The notes under the pieces were generated by a model. It saw only the letters and a list, made by a program, of their open reading frames with translations. It was not told the DNA's origin and searched no databases. Position numbers and translations under genes: made by a program. A stretch of 13,262 bases of DNA from JANQUM01 sp047630355 (GTDB lineage Bacteria; Bacteroidota; Bacteroidia; Cytophagales; Spirosomataceae): positions 1-13,262 of the forward strand of contig JBLHXN010000098.1 in the NCBI GenBank assembly GCA_047630355.1, given 5' to 3'. Numbering within the stretch: position 1 is the stretch's first letter; the number at the start of each line of letters is the position of its first letter. This document shows positions 6,617-13,262 of this stretch, piece after piece.

Positions 6617-7168
6617 ATGAGCGAAATAAATTGGTATGTGATGAGAGTCGTCTCTCAGCAGGAAAAAAAGATAAAAGCGTACATTGAAAACGAAGCAAAC
6701 CGACAAAACTTGCAGGAATTAATACCGCAAGTATTAATTCCGTCGGAAAAAATTGTGGAAGTACGTAACGGTAAGAAACGGGTTCGTGAGAAAAACTTCT
6801 TTCCCGGTTACATGATTGTAAATGCCGACCTTAATAATGGAGAAGTACTTCACTTAATAAAGAGTTTACCGGGTGTAATTGGATTTTTAGGAAAACACGG
6901 AAATTCATCTCCTGAACCTGAGCCACTTCGCCAAGCAGAAGTTAATCGCATTTTAGGGATTCAGGACGAGTCGGAGGAAGAATCAATCGATTCAGGTATT
7001 GCCTTTGTCATTGGTGAGTCTGTGAAAGTTGTTGACGGACCATTTAGCGGCTTTGATGGTAGCGTTGAAGAAGTATTTGACGACAAGAAAAAATTAAACG
7101 TAAGTGTTAAGATATTCGGGCGTTCTACGCCAGTTGAGTTGAGCTACGTACAAGTAGAGAAACTTTAA
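6617..7168 (+). CDS. nusG: Transcription termination/antitermination factor NusG
   Basis: Binds RNA polymerase at the clamp and links it to Rho or to the ribosome. The 183 residues start with the NGN domain (NWYVMRVVSQQEKKIKAYIE at 5-24, FFPGYMIV at 61-68, and LPGVIGFLG at 84-92, the polymerase-binding face). An acidic linker at 117-127 precedes the KOW domain at about 132-183 (GESVKVVDGPFSGFDGSVEEV, then SVKIFGRSTPVELSYVQVEKL). The N-terminus and total length are typical. It closes the secE operon: a terminator follows at 7208, and the usual downstream rplK is not here. Confidence 0.97.
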   Translation: MSEINWYVMRVVSQQEKKIKAYIENEANRQNLQELIPQVLIPSEKIVEVRNGKKRVREKNFFPGYMIVNADLNNGEVLHLIKSLPGVIGFLGKHGNSSPEPEPLRQAEVNRILGIQDESEEESIDSGIAFVIGESVKVVDGPFSGFDGSVEEVFDDKKKLNVSVKIFGRSTPVELSYVQVEKL

Positions 7169-7189
7169 TTTTTAAGTAAGACATTTTCG

Positions 7190-7204
7190 AAACCTTACAG
7201 GTTT
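7190..7204. repeat. Short AAACCT-TAC-AGGTTT hairpin
   Basis: Six-base inverted repeat with a three-base loop, 21 bases after the nusG stop and followed by T. The same arms, with loop ACG, occur at 11874-11888 near the dihydroorotase gene, so this may be one unit of an interspersed palindromic family. It may also assist termination after nusG. Confidence 0.45.
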
Positions 7205-7207
7205 TAT

Positions 7208-7243
7208 AGAGCTTTCGCAAAATTTGCGGAGGCTTTTATTTTT
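7208..7243 (+). terminator. Intrinsic terminator after nusG
   Basis: The RNA stem AGCUUUCGCAA (7210-7220) pairs with UUGCGGAGGCU (7224-7234) over 11 positions including two G-U wobbles, with one or two more pairs outside. A run rich in T follows (7234-7243). This ends the tRNA-Trp/secE/nusG unit and insulates it from the GtrA gene. Confidence 0.8.
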
Positions 7244-7269
7244 GATACTTCCTGATTGGTTATAACTTG
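7241..7269 (+). promoter_or_regulatory. Candidate promoter of the gtrA-like/GT39 operon
   Basis: TTTG at 7241-7244 and TAACTTG at 7263-7269 are 18 bases apart, close to the Bacteroidota consensus. The -33 box overlaps the T tract of the preceding terminator. Transcription would begin around 7276, shortly before the ATG at 7293. Confidence 0.45.
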
Positions 7270-7292
7270 CCGTACCTTGATTATCAAAGCCG

Positions 7293-7691
7293 ATGAATAC
7301 CGAAAATTTAACCACCTTATTTACGAAACTGATTAAGTTTGGCGTCGTTGGTTTTTCAGGACTCATTGTTGACTTCGGAATAACTTACCTTTTCAAAGAA
7401 AAACTACGAGTAAACAAGTACGTAGCAAACGGGCTTGGATTTTCGGTAGCAGTTGTTTCTAATTTCTTCCTAAACAAATGGTGGACGTTTGAAGACGCTG
7501 GGCAAGATTATCTGTCGCAGTTTCTGACCTTTACCACCGTGGCAATAGTTGGATTAGTAATCAATCAAGGTATTCTCTACCTTCTTCACGAAAAAGTAAA
7601 ACTCAACTTTTACTTCGCTAAACTAGTAGCAATCGGAGCCGTAACGCTCTGGAATTTCGGATTCAGTAATTATGTAGTTTTCTCCGCATGA
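7293..7691 (+). CDS. GtrA-like four-helix membrane protein
   Basis: A 132-residue protein with four hydrophobic segments at about 15-33, 43-60, 76-98 and 106-127. This is the GtrA-like layout, with family features FGVVGFSGLIVDFG (16-29), NGLGFSVAVVSNFFLNKWWTF (46-66) and LWNFGFSNYVVF (119-130). Relatives are thought to help move polyprenyl-linked sugars across the inner membrane or to assist polyprenyl-phosphate glycosyltransferases. The stop codon overlaps the start of the next gene by four bases (ATGA at 7688-7691), so the two are translationally coupled and probably work together on an envelope glycan or lipid. Confidence 0.88.
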   Translation: MNTENLTTLFTKLIKFGVVGFSGLIVDFGITYLFKEKLRVNKYVANGLGFSVAVVSNFFLNKWWTFEDAGQDYLSQFLTFTTVAIVGLVINQGILYLLHEKVKLNFYFAKLVAIGAVTLWNFGFSNYVVFSA

Positions 7692-9025
7692 AACAGCACC
7701 GTACGTTTATTGCATTTCTTATTATTTGGTTAATAATTAACCTGATAACGTCAGTTAGTGTAGAGTTATACGACGACGAGGCTTATTACTGGATGTATAC
7801 CCAATTTATGGATTGGGGCTATTTTGATCACCCGCCGGGCGTTGCCGTAATGATTTGGTTAGGTAGTTTTTTGGGTAAAACAGAACTCGCTGTCCGACTT
7901 TTCAATGTATTATTTACCGGTATTTCCATTACGCTGATATACTGGCTTGTTAAACCCAAAAACGTCCTCGTTTTTTGCACGAGCATTTTCAGTTTTCTCG
8001 TATTGCATTTGATTGGATTTGTGGCTTTGCCGGACACACCGTTCTTTCTATCAGCGATATTATTTCTGCTGAGTTACCGTTATTTCCTGAAAGACGATTC
8101 ATTTGAAAATCAGCTGCTGTTGAGTATCGCGGCGGCTCTGATGATTTACTGCAAATACCACGGCTTTGTGGTCATCATGTTCACGGTGTTGAGCAATGTC
8201 AAGCTGTTCACAAACTACCGAATGTACGTTGTGGCGTTGTTGACGCTGGTTTTTATCAGTCCGCACCTCTATTGGCAATTTGCTAATGATTTCCCATCCA
8301 TTTCTTATCACCTCGCTGATCGTGCCGCCCCCGAATACAAAATCAGTCAAACGCTCGACTACTTAGGCGGGAACCTACCTTTTCTGGGTGGATTAGTTTC
8401 TGTGGCTCTATTTATTGCCTCGGTATTTTACAAACCCGTTGATAAATGGGAAAAAGCACTGAGATGGAATCTCTTCGGAATGTACATTTTCTTTTTTCTT
8501 ATTACCTTTAAAGGGCAATACATTGAAGCAAACTGGACGTTGTTCTGCGTTTTTCCGATGTTGTATTTGGGCTACAAGCAAATTGAGAATTCCCGTTATT
8601 TCGTTGCTTATAAATATCTGACATTTTTCTTTGCGGCGTTGTTGATGGTTATTCGGTTTCACATTGTATCGCCGTTGGCGATTATTAAGAAAGACCGGGT
8701 TTGGGATTTTTACGACGGAAAACAATTCGCCAAAAACGTGAAAGAAATCGCTGGTGAACGAAAAATTGCCGCCAATCGCTATCAGGATGCCTCAGTACTA
8801 AACTTCTACCTCGCCGAAGAATATTATATCCCTGCCCTGAATATTGATTCACGAGCCAACCAATACAGCATTTGGAAACTTGATACGGCATTGTGCAACC
8901 AAAAAGTAGCTTTTGTGAATTTTAAATTTGAAGGAACAGAAGTAAAAGCCCGTAAATTCCTGACCGCGAAAGTTGTTCTGCGGGATAGTATTGTTATGCC
9001 GCATTGCGACGGGAAAGGTAGATGA
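7688..9025 (+). CDS. GT39-like integral membrane glycosyltransferase (ArnT/PMT superfamily)
   Basis: A 445-residue polytopic protein with about ten hydrophobic segments between residues 6 and 325 and a soluble C-terminal part of about 110 residues. The first periplasmic loop carries LYDDEAYYWMYTQ (27-39), with the acidic pair expected to be catalytic, and then DWGYFDHPPGVA (42-53), the signature of dolichyl-phosphate-mannose/ArnT-type transferases. These enzymes take a sugar from a polyprenyl-phosphate carrier and place it on lipid, glycan or protein outside the inner membrane. Donor and acceptor cannot be told from sequence. Coupling to the GtrA-like gene fits a polyprenyl-phosphate-sugar pathway, but the synthase that would load the carrier is not in the window. 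Confidence 0.88.
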   Translation: MKQHRTFIAFLIIWLIINLITSVSVELYDDEAYYWMYTQFMDWGYFDHPPGVAVMIWLGSFLGKTELAVRLFNVLFTGISITLIYWLVKPKNVLVFCTSIFSFLVLHLIGFVALPDTPFFLSAILFLLSYRYFLKDDSFENQLLLSIAAALMIYCKYHGFVVIMFTVLSNVKLFTNYRMYVVALLTLVFISPHLYWQFANDFPSISYHLADRAAPEYKISQTLDYLGGNLPFLGGLVSVALFIASVFYKPVDKWEKALRWNLFGMYIFFFLITFKGQYIEANWTLFCVFPMLYLGYKQIENSRYFVAYKYLTFFFAALLMVIRFHIVSPLAIIKKDRVWDFYDGKQFAKNVKEIAGERKIAANRYQDASVLNFYLAEEYYIPALNIDSRANQYSIWKLDTALCNQKVAFVNFKFEGTEVKARKFLTAKVVLRDSIVMPHCDGKGR

Positions 9026-9055
9026 ATAATTTTATAACAACCAATTTAAATTAGC

Positions 9056-9210
9056 AGCTCATTTGGAGCTAAACTGTTGTAGTAGTAAAAAGGTGTAAAG
9101 CAGGTAAGTACCATTGGTACGAAATCTTTAGATGTTCTTTGTGCTGTTCCTATGGAACTAAAGGGTTTGTGTTTCGCTAAAATTCTATTAATATTTAGAT
9201 CCTACGGAGT
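9056..9210. repeat. Degenerate array of four 13-base hairpins
   Basis: Four elements share the layout five-base arm, three-base loop, five-base arm, with GG starting the right arm: GCTCATTTGGAGC (9057-9069), GTACCATTGGTAC (9108-9120), GTTCCTATGGAAC (9146-9158) and GATCCTACGGAGT (9198-9210). The two middle ones are perfect; the outer two have mismatches. Outer parts also match in inverted orientation: GGAACTAAA after the third unit matches the complement of TTTAGATCC at the fourth (GGATCTAAA), so 9149-9208 resembles one palindromic element with inverted ends. It looks like decayed interspersed repeats rather than coding DNA. Confidence 0.5.
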
Positions 9211-9286
9211 AATTCTCGTCTTTTTCTGAATTGTCTGGAGTAAAAGTAATAAGTGTTCTTTCTTTCACCTGATTTCAACATTGCTA

Positions 9287-9317
9287 TTGCTTTCGCCAGT
9301 CATTTTTTGTATTTTTG
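9287..9317 (+). promoter_or_regulatory. Candidate dnaN promoter
   Basis: TTG at 9287-9289 and TATTTTTG at 9310-9317, an exact TAnnTTTG, are separated by 20 bases. Transcription would begin near 9324, leaving a leader of about 44 bases before the ATG at 9368. Confidence 0.55.
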
Positions 9318-9367
9318 TTGACTTTTTCAGAATCAAAATTCACTCAAAACACTAACCCGATAGCCGA

Positions 9368-10492
9368 ATGAAATTTATCGTTTCGTCATCTTCCTTATTA
9401 AAATCATTATCAACGGTAAACGGTGTAATTGCCAGTAATCCGATTGTTCCGATACTCGAAAATTTCCTCTTTGAATTAAGCGGTAGCGTTCTGACCATCA
9501 CGGCTTCGGACATGCACACGGTTATGCAGACGTCTGTTATGATTGAGTCAGGAATTGACGGGTCAATTACCGTACCCGCCAAGATGATCTTAGATACGCT
9601 ACGCAGCTTGCCGGAACAACCTGTGACGCTGAAAGTGGATACAGATACGTTTGGCCTCGAATTAGTTACCGCAAACGGACATTTTAAGTTATCAGGTGAA
9701 AACCCGCTTGATTTTCCTCGCATTCCGGAAGTAACCCGCAATTTTGGTATTACGTTACCGTCTGATATTTTAGGGTTGGCAATTTCTAATACCCTTTTTG
9801 CTACAAGCACTGATGATCTTCGTCCTGCTATGACGGGTGTTTATATGCAGGTATCGGGCGAACACACCACTTTTGTGGCAACAGACGGGCACCGTCTAAT
9901 TCGTTATCGCCGGGAAGATATTACAACCGAAAATACCACGACGCTGATCTTACCTCGCAAGGCTCTTAACTTGTTGAAGTCTTCGTTGCCAAGTGGTTCG
10001 GTAGATGTAAAAGCAGAATTTAGCAATTCTAATGCGTTCTTTTCTTTCGATAATATCAAAATGGTAAGCCGTTTGATTGACGAGCGTTATCCTGACTACG
10101 AAAATGTAATTCCAAAAGAGAATCCGAACAAAATGCTTATTGAGCGAAATAGCTTCCTGAGTACCTTGAAGAGAATTGCGATTTACTCGAATAAAACGAC
10201 GCACCAAATTCGCTTGAAAATATCGGCTGATGAATTAGAAATCTCCGCTGAAGATTTAGATTACTCAAACGAAGCGAAAGAAAAAATTACCTGCGAATAC
10301 ATGGGTGACCCGATGGAAATTGGTTTCAATGCAAAGTTTTTGATTGAAATGTTGAGCAACTTAGATGCTTCTATGATTTCAATGAATATGTCATTGCCAA
10401 ATAGAGCGGGACTTATCGTTCCGGTAGAAAAAGACGAAAACGAAGATATTTTGATGCTCGTAATGCCAGTTATGTTGAATACGTACGCGTAA
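9368..10492 (+). CDS. dnaN: DNA polymerase III beta subunit (sliding clamp)
   Basis: Forms the ring-shaped homodimer that tethers replicative and repair polymerases to DNA. The 374 residues match the usual length of about 366 and the three-domain layout. Landmarks are the N-terminal MKFIVSSSSLLKSLS, the conserved DDLRPAMTGVYM in the middle domain, ATDGHRLIRYR, LIDERYPDYENVIP (hydrophobic-pocket region), NRAGLIVPV near the end, and the C-terminal LMLVMPVMLNTYA, which forms part of the pocket that binds clamp-interacting peptides. It stands alone with its own promoter and terminator; dnaA, recF and gyrB are not nearby. Confidence 0.97.
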   Translation: MKFIVSSSSLLKSLSTVNGVIASNPIVPILENFLFELSGSVLTITASDMHTVMQTSVMIESGIDGSITVPAKMILDTLRSLPEQPVTLKVDTDTFGLELVTANGHFKLSGENPLDFPRIPEVTRNFGITLPSDILGLAISNTLFATSTDDLRPAMTGVYMQVSGEHTTFVATDGHRLIRYRREDITTENTTTLILPRKALNLLKSSLPSGSVDVKAEFSNSNAFFSFDNIKMVSRLIDERYPDYENVIPKENPNKMLIERNSFLSTLKRIAIYSNKTTHQIRLKISADELEISAEDLDYSNEAKEKITCEYMGDPMEIGFNAKFLIEMLSNLDASMISMNMSLPNRAGLIVPVEKDENEDILMLVMPVMLNTYA

Positions 10493-10515
10493 TTAATCAG
10501 TCTTTATGATATTAT

Positions 10516-10550
10516 AAAAGCCGCTACGCTGATTGCGTGGCGGCTTTTGT
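10516..10550. terminator. Bidirectional intrinsic terminator between dnaN and gcvT
   Basis: AAAAGCCGC (10516-10524) pairs with GCGGCTTTT (10540-10548). A T-G wobble and a second stem ACGC/GCGT (10526-10529 with 10535-10538) continue the helix, and the loop is TGATT. The A and T flanks serve both converging genes. Confidence 0.9.
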
Positions 10551-10574
10551 TATGTAAAATTCAGTATCGAAGAA

Positions 10575-11666
10575 TCAAACCCCAGCCTTCACAAACGGTG
10601 GTTTTGTCACCACGGCTTTGAGTTGCTTGTTTCTTATCTGAATGAAAATCTCCGTTCCGGTTTTAGAAAATGCTTTTTCAACGTAACCTAATGCAATGCC
10701 TTTCTGCAACGACGGGGATTGTGAACCGGAAGTTACTTCACCAATTACGTTTCCATCAAAATCCACGATTTCGTAATGACTGCGGGGAATACCTCGGTCA
10801 ATCATTTCTATACCAACAAGTTTACGCTTCATTCCGGCGGCTTTCTCGGCGGCGAGGGCTTCCGAGTTAACAAAGTCTTTTGTGAATTTCGTGACCCAAC
10901 CCAAACCTGCTTCGAGCGGCGAAGTTTCGTCGGTGATGTCATTTCCGTAAAGGCAATAACCCATTTCCAAACGAAGCGTATCGCGGGCACCAAGCCCAAT
11001 TGGTTTGATGTCAAACTCAGCTCCGGCTTCAAATATTTTAGTCCAAACTTCTTCGGCGTGAGCTTTCGGAACGTAGAGTTCAAATCCACCCGCTCCGGTA
11101 TAACCCGTGGCGGATAAAATTACGTCAGAGCAACCCGCAAAAGTACCTTTAGTGAATGTGTAATACTCTACATCATCCAACGGAATATGCGTTAGTTTTT
11201 GCAACGTAGCATTGGCTTTTGGCCCTTGAACGGCAAGCAAGCAAAGGTCGTCCGACCAATCTGTCATTTCTACGCCTTCGGTATTGAGGTTTTTTATCCA
11301 GTTCCAGTCTTTATCAATGTTTGAAGCATTCACTACTAACATATATTCGTCTTCGTCGATACGGTAAACCAACATATCGTCCACCACTCCGCCCGTGGCG
11401 TTTGGTAAATAGCTGTATTGGGTTTTTCCGTTGTACAAAACGGACGCATCATTTGCCGAAACCCTTTGAATTAAATCAAGAGCTTTTTTGCCTTTCAGGT
11501 AAAACTCACCCATGTGCGATACGTCAAAAACGCCCACGCCTTCACGCACGCATTTGTGTTCTTCAATATCTGATGAATATCGAACAGGCATAATAAAACC
11601 CGCAAACGGAATCATCTTCGCCCCAAGGCTTTCGTGTAAATCGTGTAACGCTACTTTTTTATCCAT
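10575..11666 (-). CDS. gcvT: Aminomethyltransferase, T protein of the glycine cleavage system
   Basis: Takes the aminomethyl group from the lipoylated H protein, releases ammonia and gives 5,10-methylene-tetrahydrofolate. The 363 residues match the family length. Seen in order: AKMIPFAGFIMPVRY (16-30), FDVSHMGEF (47-55), GGVVDDMLVYR (92-102, whose aspartates include the expected catalytic residue), NASNIDKDW (113-121), GYTGAGGFELYVPK for the folate-binding core, and LGARDTLRLEMGYCLYGNDI in the middle. The C-terminal barrel has GIPRSHY and GEVTSGSQSPSLQKGIALGYV. H and P protein genes are not adjacent. Its leader holds a GC-rich palindromic element. Confidence 0.97.
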   Translation of the reverse strand: MDKKVALHDLHESLGAKMIPFAGFIMPVRYSSDIEEHKCVREGVGVFDVSHMGEFYLKGKKALDLIQRVSANDASVLYNGKTQYSYLPNATGGVVDDMLVYRIDEDEYMLVVNASNIDKDWNWIKNLNTEGVEMTDWSDDLCLLAVQGPKANATLQKLTHIPLDDVEYYTFTKGTFAGCSDVILSATGYTGAGGFELYVPKAHAEEVWTKIFEAGAEFDIKPIGLGARDTLRLEMGYCLYGNDITDETSPLEAGLGWVTKFTKDFVNSEALAAEKAAGMKRKLVGIEMIDRGIPRSHYEIVDFDGNVIGEVTSGSQSPSLQKGIALGYVEKAFSKTGTEIFIQIRNKQLKAVVTKPPFVKAGV

Positions 11667-11696
11667 TTTTTGCTAAATTTTTCTCCTTGAAAAGGT

Positions 11697-11743
11697 GTCA
11701 TCCTGACCATACTCGGATGACGGGGCGACCGTCGCTCGGTGGG
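11697..11743. repeat. GC-rich dyad element in the gcvT leader
   Basis: GTCATCC (11697-11703) pairs with GGATGAC (11715-11721). Immediately after come GCGAC-C-GTCGC (11725-11735) and the overlapping alternative ACCG/CGGT (11728-11731 with 11737-11740). This block is much richer in G and C than its surroundings and would sit in the 5' leader of gcvT. It may be an interspersed palindromic repeat unit or a leader structure. Confidence 0.45.
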
Positions 11744-11769
11744 TAATAGAGAAACTATTTTCTGAGTTG

Positions 11770-11801
11770 TAAAAGTACAAAAAGCCACGAAGTAAAAACA
11801 A
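11770..11801 (-). promoter_or_regulatory. Possible gcvT promoter
   Basis: On the minus strand TACTTTTA (complement of 11770-11777) is one base from TAnnTTTG, with TTG (complement of 11799-11801) 21 bases upstream. Transcription would begin near 11763, giving a leader of almost 100 bases that contains the GC-rich dyads. Confidence 0.3.
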
Positions 11802-11873
11802 TAAACTGCGGGATAGATGAGTTCAATTTCGTTCATCAATAAGCAATCAGTTATATTTACATAATTAAATTTA

Positions 11874-11921
11874 AAACCTACGAGGTTTCCGAATGCAATC
11901 GAACCTAAGCCTCATAGGTTT
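11874..11921. repeat. 48-base imperfect palindrome upstream of the dihydroorotase gene
   Basis: The outer arms AAACCTACGAGG (11874-11885) and CCTCATAGGTTT (11910-11921) pair at 11 of 12 positions. Each half can also fold alone: AAACCT-ACG-AGGTTT (11874-11888), and AACCTA (11902-11907) with TAGGTT (11915-11920). The centre is itself nearly palindromic (CGAATGCAATCG). The left half shares its arms with the hairpin at 7190-7204. It lies about 50 bases before the dihydroorotase ATG and probably in its leader. Confidence 0.55.
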
Positions 11922-11968
11922 ACTGTAAACCATTCATTGAAAAACTAAAGAATACTTAAATCAACCAC

Positions 11969-13262
11969 ATGCCCACTTTACTTATATTAAACGCCCGAAT
12001 TGTAAACGAAGGAACAATCACCGAAAAAGACGTTTTTATCAAAGACGGATTAATCGATAAAATTGACGGCGACTTGAGCCACCTTGCTGCCGATAAAATT
12101 ATTGACGGAACGGGCAAATTCCTCCTTCCCGGCGTAATTGATGATCAGGTTCATTTTCGTGAACCAGGTCTAACGCACAAAGGTAACCTTTATACCGAGC
12201 CACGGGCGGCGGTTGCGGGCGGCGTTACTTCTTTTATGGAAATGCCGAATACTGTTCCGAATGCATTAACGCAGGAGTTATTGCAGGATAAATATAACAT
12301 CGCCAATAAATCGTCGCTGGCGAATTATTCTTTTTTCATGGGAACATCGAACGATAATTACGATGAAGTAATGCGGACGGACGCGAAGAATATCTGCGGA
12401 TTAAAAATATTTATGGGAAGCTCCACGGGTAATATGCTCGTGGACGACGAAGCAATATTGAGCAGGATATTCGCTAATTTTCCTACGCTGATTGCTACGC
12501 ATTGCGAAGATGAAGCGATTGTAAAAGCAAGAAACGAAAAATATAAAGCCTTGTACGGCGATGCCGCTACCGAAGATATTCCCTACGATATCCACGCCTT
12601 AATTCGAAATGAGGAAGGTTGCTATAAATCATCAAGTTTTGCGGTAGAATTGGCGAAACGTCATGATACCCGTTTGCATATTCTGCATTTATCTTCTACG
12701 GAAGAGTTAGAACTTTTTGATAATACAATTCCGCTCGCCGAGAAGAAAATAACGGCAGAAATTTGCGTGCATCATCTTTGGTTTGATGCCGAGAATTACA
12801 AGCAATTGGGAACAAAAATCAAGTGTAATCCCGCTATTAAACACAATCATCGGGATAATCTCTTTGCGGCAATGCTTGATAACCGCTTGGATATTATTGC
12901 CACTGACCACGCTCCGCATACCGTAGAAGAAAAATCGCCGAATTACTGGAAGGCTCACGCCGGATTACCGCTCATTCAGCATACGTTATTAGCGATGCTC
13001 GATTTTGCAAAGCAAGGAAAAATTTCGATTGAACGAGTTGTGGAGAAAATGTGCCACGCTCCGGCTATCTGCTTTCAGATTAACCGCCGTGGATTTATCA
13101 GAGAAGGCTATTTTGCTGACTTGACGCTGGTTGATTTAATGGAGCAAACAACGGTTACGAAAGAAAATATTCTGTTCAAATGTGGTTGGTCACCGTTTGA
13201 AGGGCACACGTTTCCGGCTGCCGTTACGCACACGATTGTTTCAGGACACCTCGCTTACGAAA
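11969..13262 (+). CDS. pyrC: Dihydroorotase (3' end beyond the window)
   Basis: Closes carbamoyl-aspartate to dihydroorotate in pyrimidine synthesis. I translated this frame by hand: ATG at 11969 opens MPTLLILNARIVNEG and stays open for 431 codons to the right edge, close to the usual full length for the long type, so only the tail is missing. It is an amidohydrolase-fold enzyme: PGVIDDQVHFREPG (54-67), MEMPNT (90-95), GLKIFMGS (144-151, with K146 the likely carboxylated lysine), THCED (177-181), HILHLSS (237-243) and ATDHAPH (311-317, with D313 the catalytic acid). The first histidine of the usual HxH metal site is Gln here (Q60), while H62 is kept. Other pyrimidine genes are not adjacent. 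An amidohydrolase with another substrate is possible but less likely. Confidence 0.92.
   Translation, partial: MPTLLILNARIVNEGTITEKDVFIKDGLIDKIDGDLSHLAADKIIDGTGKFLLPGVIDDQVHFREPGLTHKGNLYTEPRAAVAGGVTSFMEMPNTVPNALTQELLQDKYNIANKSSLANYSFFMGTSNDNYDEVMRTDAKNICGLKIFMGSSTGNMLVDDEAILSRIFANFPTLIATHCEDEAIVKARNEKYKALYGDAATEDIPYDIHALIRNEEGCYKSSSFAVELAKRHDTRLHILHLSSTEELELFDNTIPLAEKKITAEICVHHLWFDAENYKQLGTKIKCNPAIKHNHRDNLFAAMLDNRLDIIATDHAPHTVEEKSPNYWKAHAGLPLIQHTLLAMLDFAKQGKISIERVVEKMCHAPAICFQINRRGFIREGYFADLTLVDLMEQTTVTKENILFKCGWSPFEGHTFPAAVTHTIVSGHLAYE

Larger units (their letters stand above)
9026..9367. other. 342-base intergenic region before dnaN
   Basis: No gene is supported. The left two thirds contain four related 13-base hairpins (9057-9210), described separately, and the right end contains the dnaN promoter. 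The stretch at about 9211-9280 shows nothing I can name. I saw no strong DnaA-box cluster, so there is no support for a replication origin here. Confidence 0.6.
11667..11968. other. 302-base divergent intergenic region between gcvT and the dihydroorotase gene
   Basis: It has no supported gene. From left to right it holds the gcvT leader with a GC-rich dyad element (11697-11743), a possible minus-strand promoter (11770-11801), a possible plus-strand -7 element (TATATTTA at 11852-11859, one base off consensus), and a 48-base palindrome (11874-11921). Confidence 0.55.

Noticed and set aside
9056..9210. CRISPR array from the repeated 13-base hairpins
   Set aside because: Units differ in arm sequence and spacing (51, 38, 52 bases) and are too short; no cas gene is present.
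9026..9367. Replication origin next to dnaN
   Set aside because: No cluster of DnaA boxes or AT-rich unwinding repeats, and dnaA is absent; dnaN alone does not mark an origin.
9352..9810. 152-codon minus-strand frame opposite dnaN
   Set aside because: Antisense shadow of the strongly supported dnaN; no family resemblance and no promoter seen.

Overview
The window looks like a chromosomal segment of a Bacteroidota bacterium, most likely order Cytophagales. The evidence is: several intergenic regions carry the Bacteroidota-type promoter (TTTG or TTG, a gap of about 19 bases, then TAnnTTTG); strong Shine-Dalgarno sequences are absent; the first protein ends in a Bacteroidota-style cysteine-rich / coat-hanger / type IX secretion sorting tail; and the housekeeping proteins have a Bacteroidota flavour. 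It is mostly core genome. I see no transposase, integrase, phage gene or CRISPR array.

Layout from left to right. (1) 1-798: C-terminal end of a large secreted protein. (2) 908-1582: thiamine pyrophosphokinase. (3) 1583-2057: a long AT-rich gap full of small dyads, upstream of (4) 2058-4535, the class I ribonucleotide reductase large subunit; no small-subunit gene is present. (5) A bidirectional terminator separates it from a convergent short-chain dehydrogenase (4668-5360, minus). (6) Divergent promoters lead to the SDR and to YqgE/AlgH (5481-6050). (7) A near-consensus promoter drives tRNA-Trp, followed by a hairpin, then secE and nusG, then a terminator. The usual next genes (rplK-rplA-rplJ-rplL-rpoBC) are absent. 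Instead there is (8) a translationally coupled pair, a GtrA-like membrane protein and a GT39-like glycosyltransferase (7293-9025). (9) 9026-9367: a gap with four related 13-base hairpins and the promoter of (10) dnaN (9368-10492). (11) A bidirectional terminator separates dnaN from convergent gcvT (10575-11666, minus). (12) A 302-base divergent gap holds two palindromic elements, then (13) a dihydroorotase open to the right edge (11969-13262).

Functionally the genes serve nucleotide supply (RNR, dihydroorotase), replication (sliding clamp), one-carbon metabolism (GcvT), thiamine activation, protein export and transcription elongation (SecE, NusG), and envelope glycan modification (GtrA/GT39). 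They lie in many short, separately promoted units rather than one operon. I see no convincing new multi-gene system. The most interesting material is non-coding: the structured nrdA upstream region with DnaA-box-like sites, and the palindromic repeats at 9056-9210, 11697-11743 and 11874-11921.
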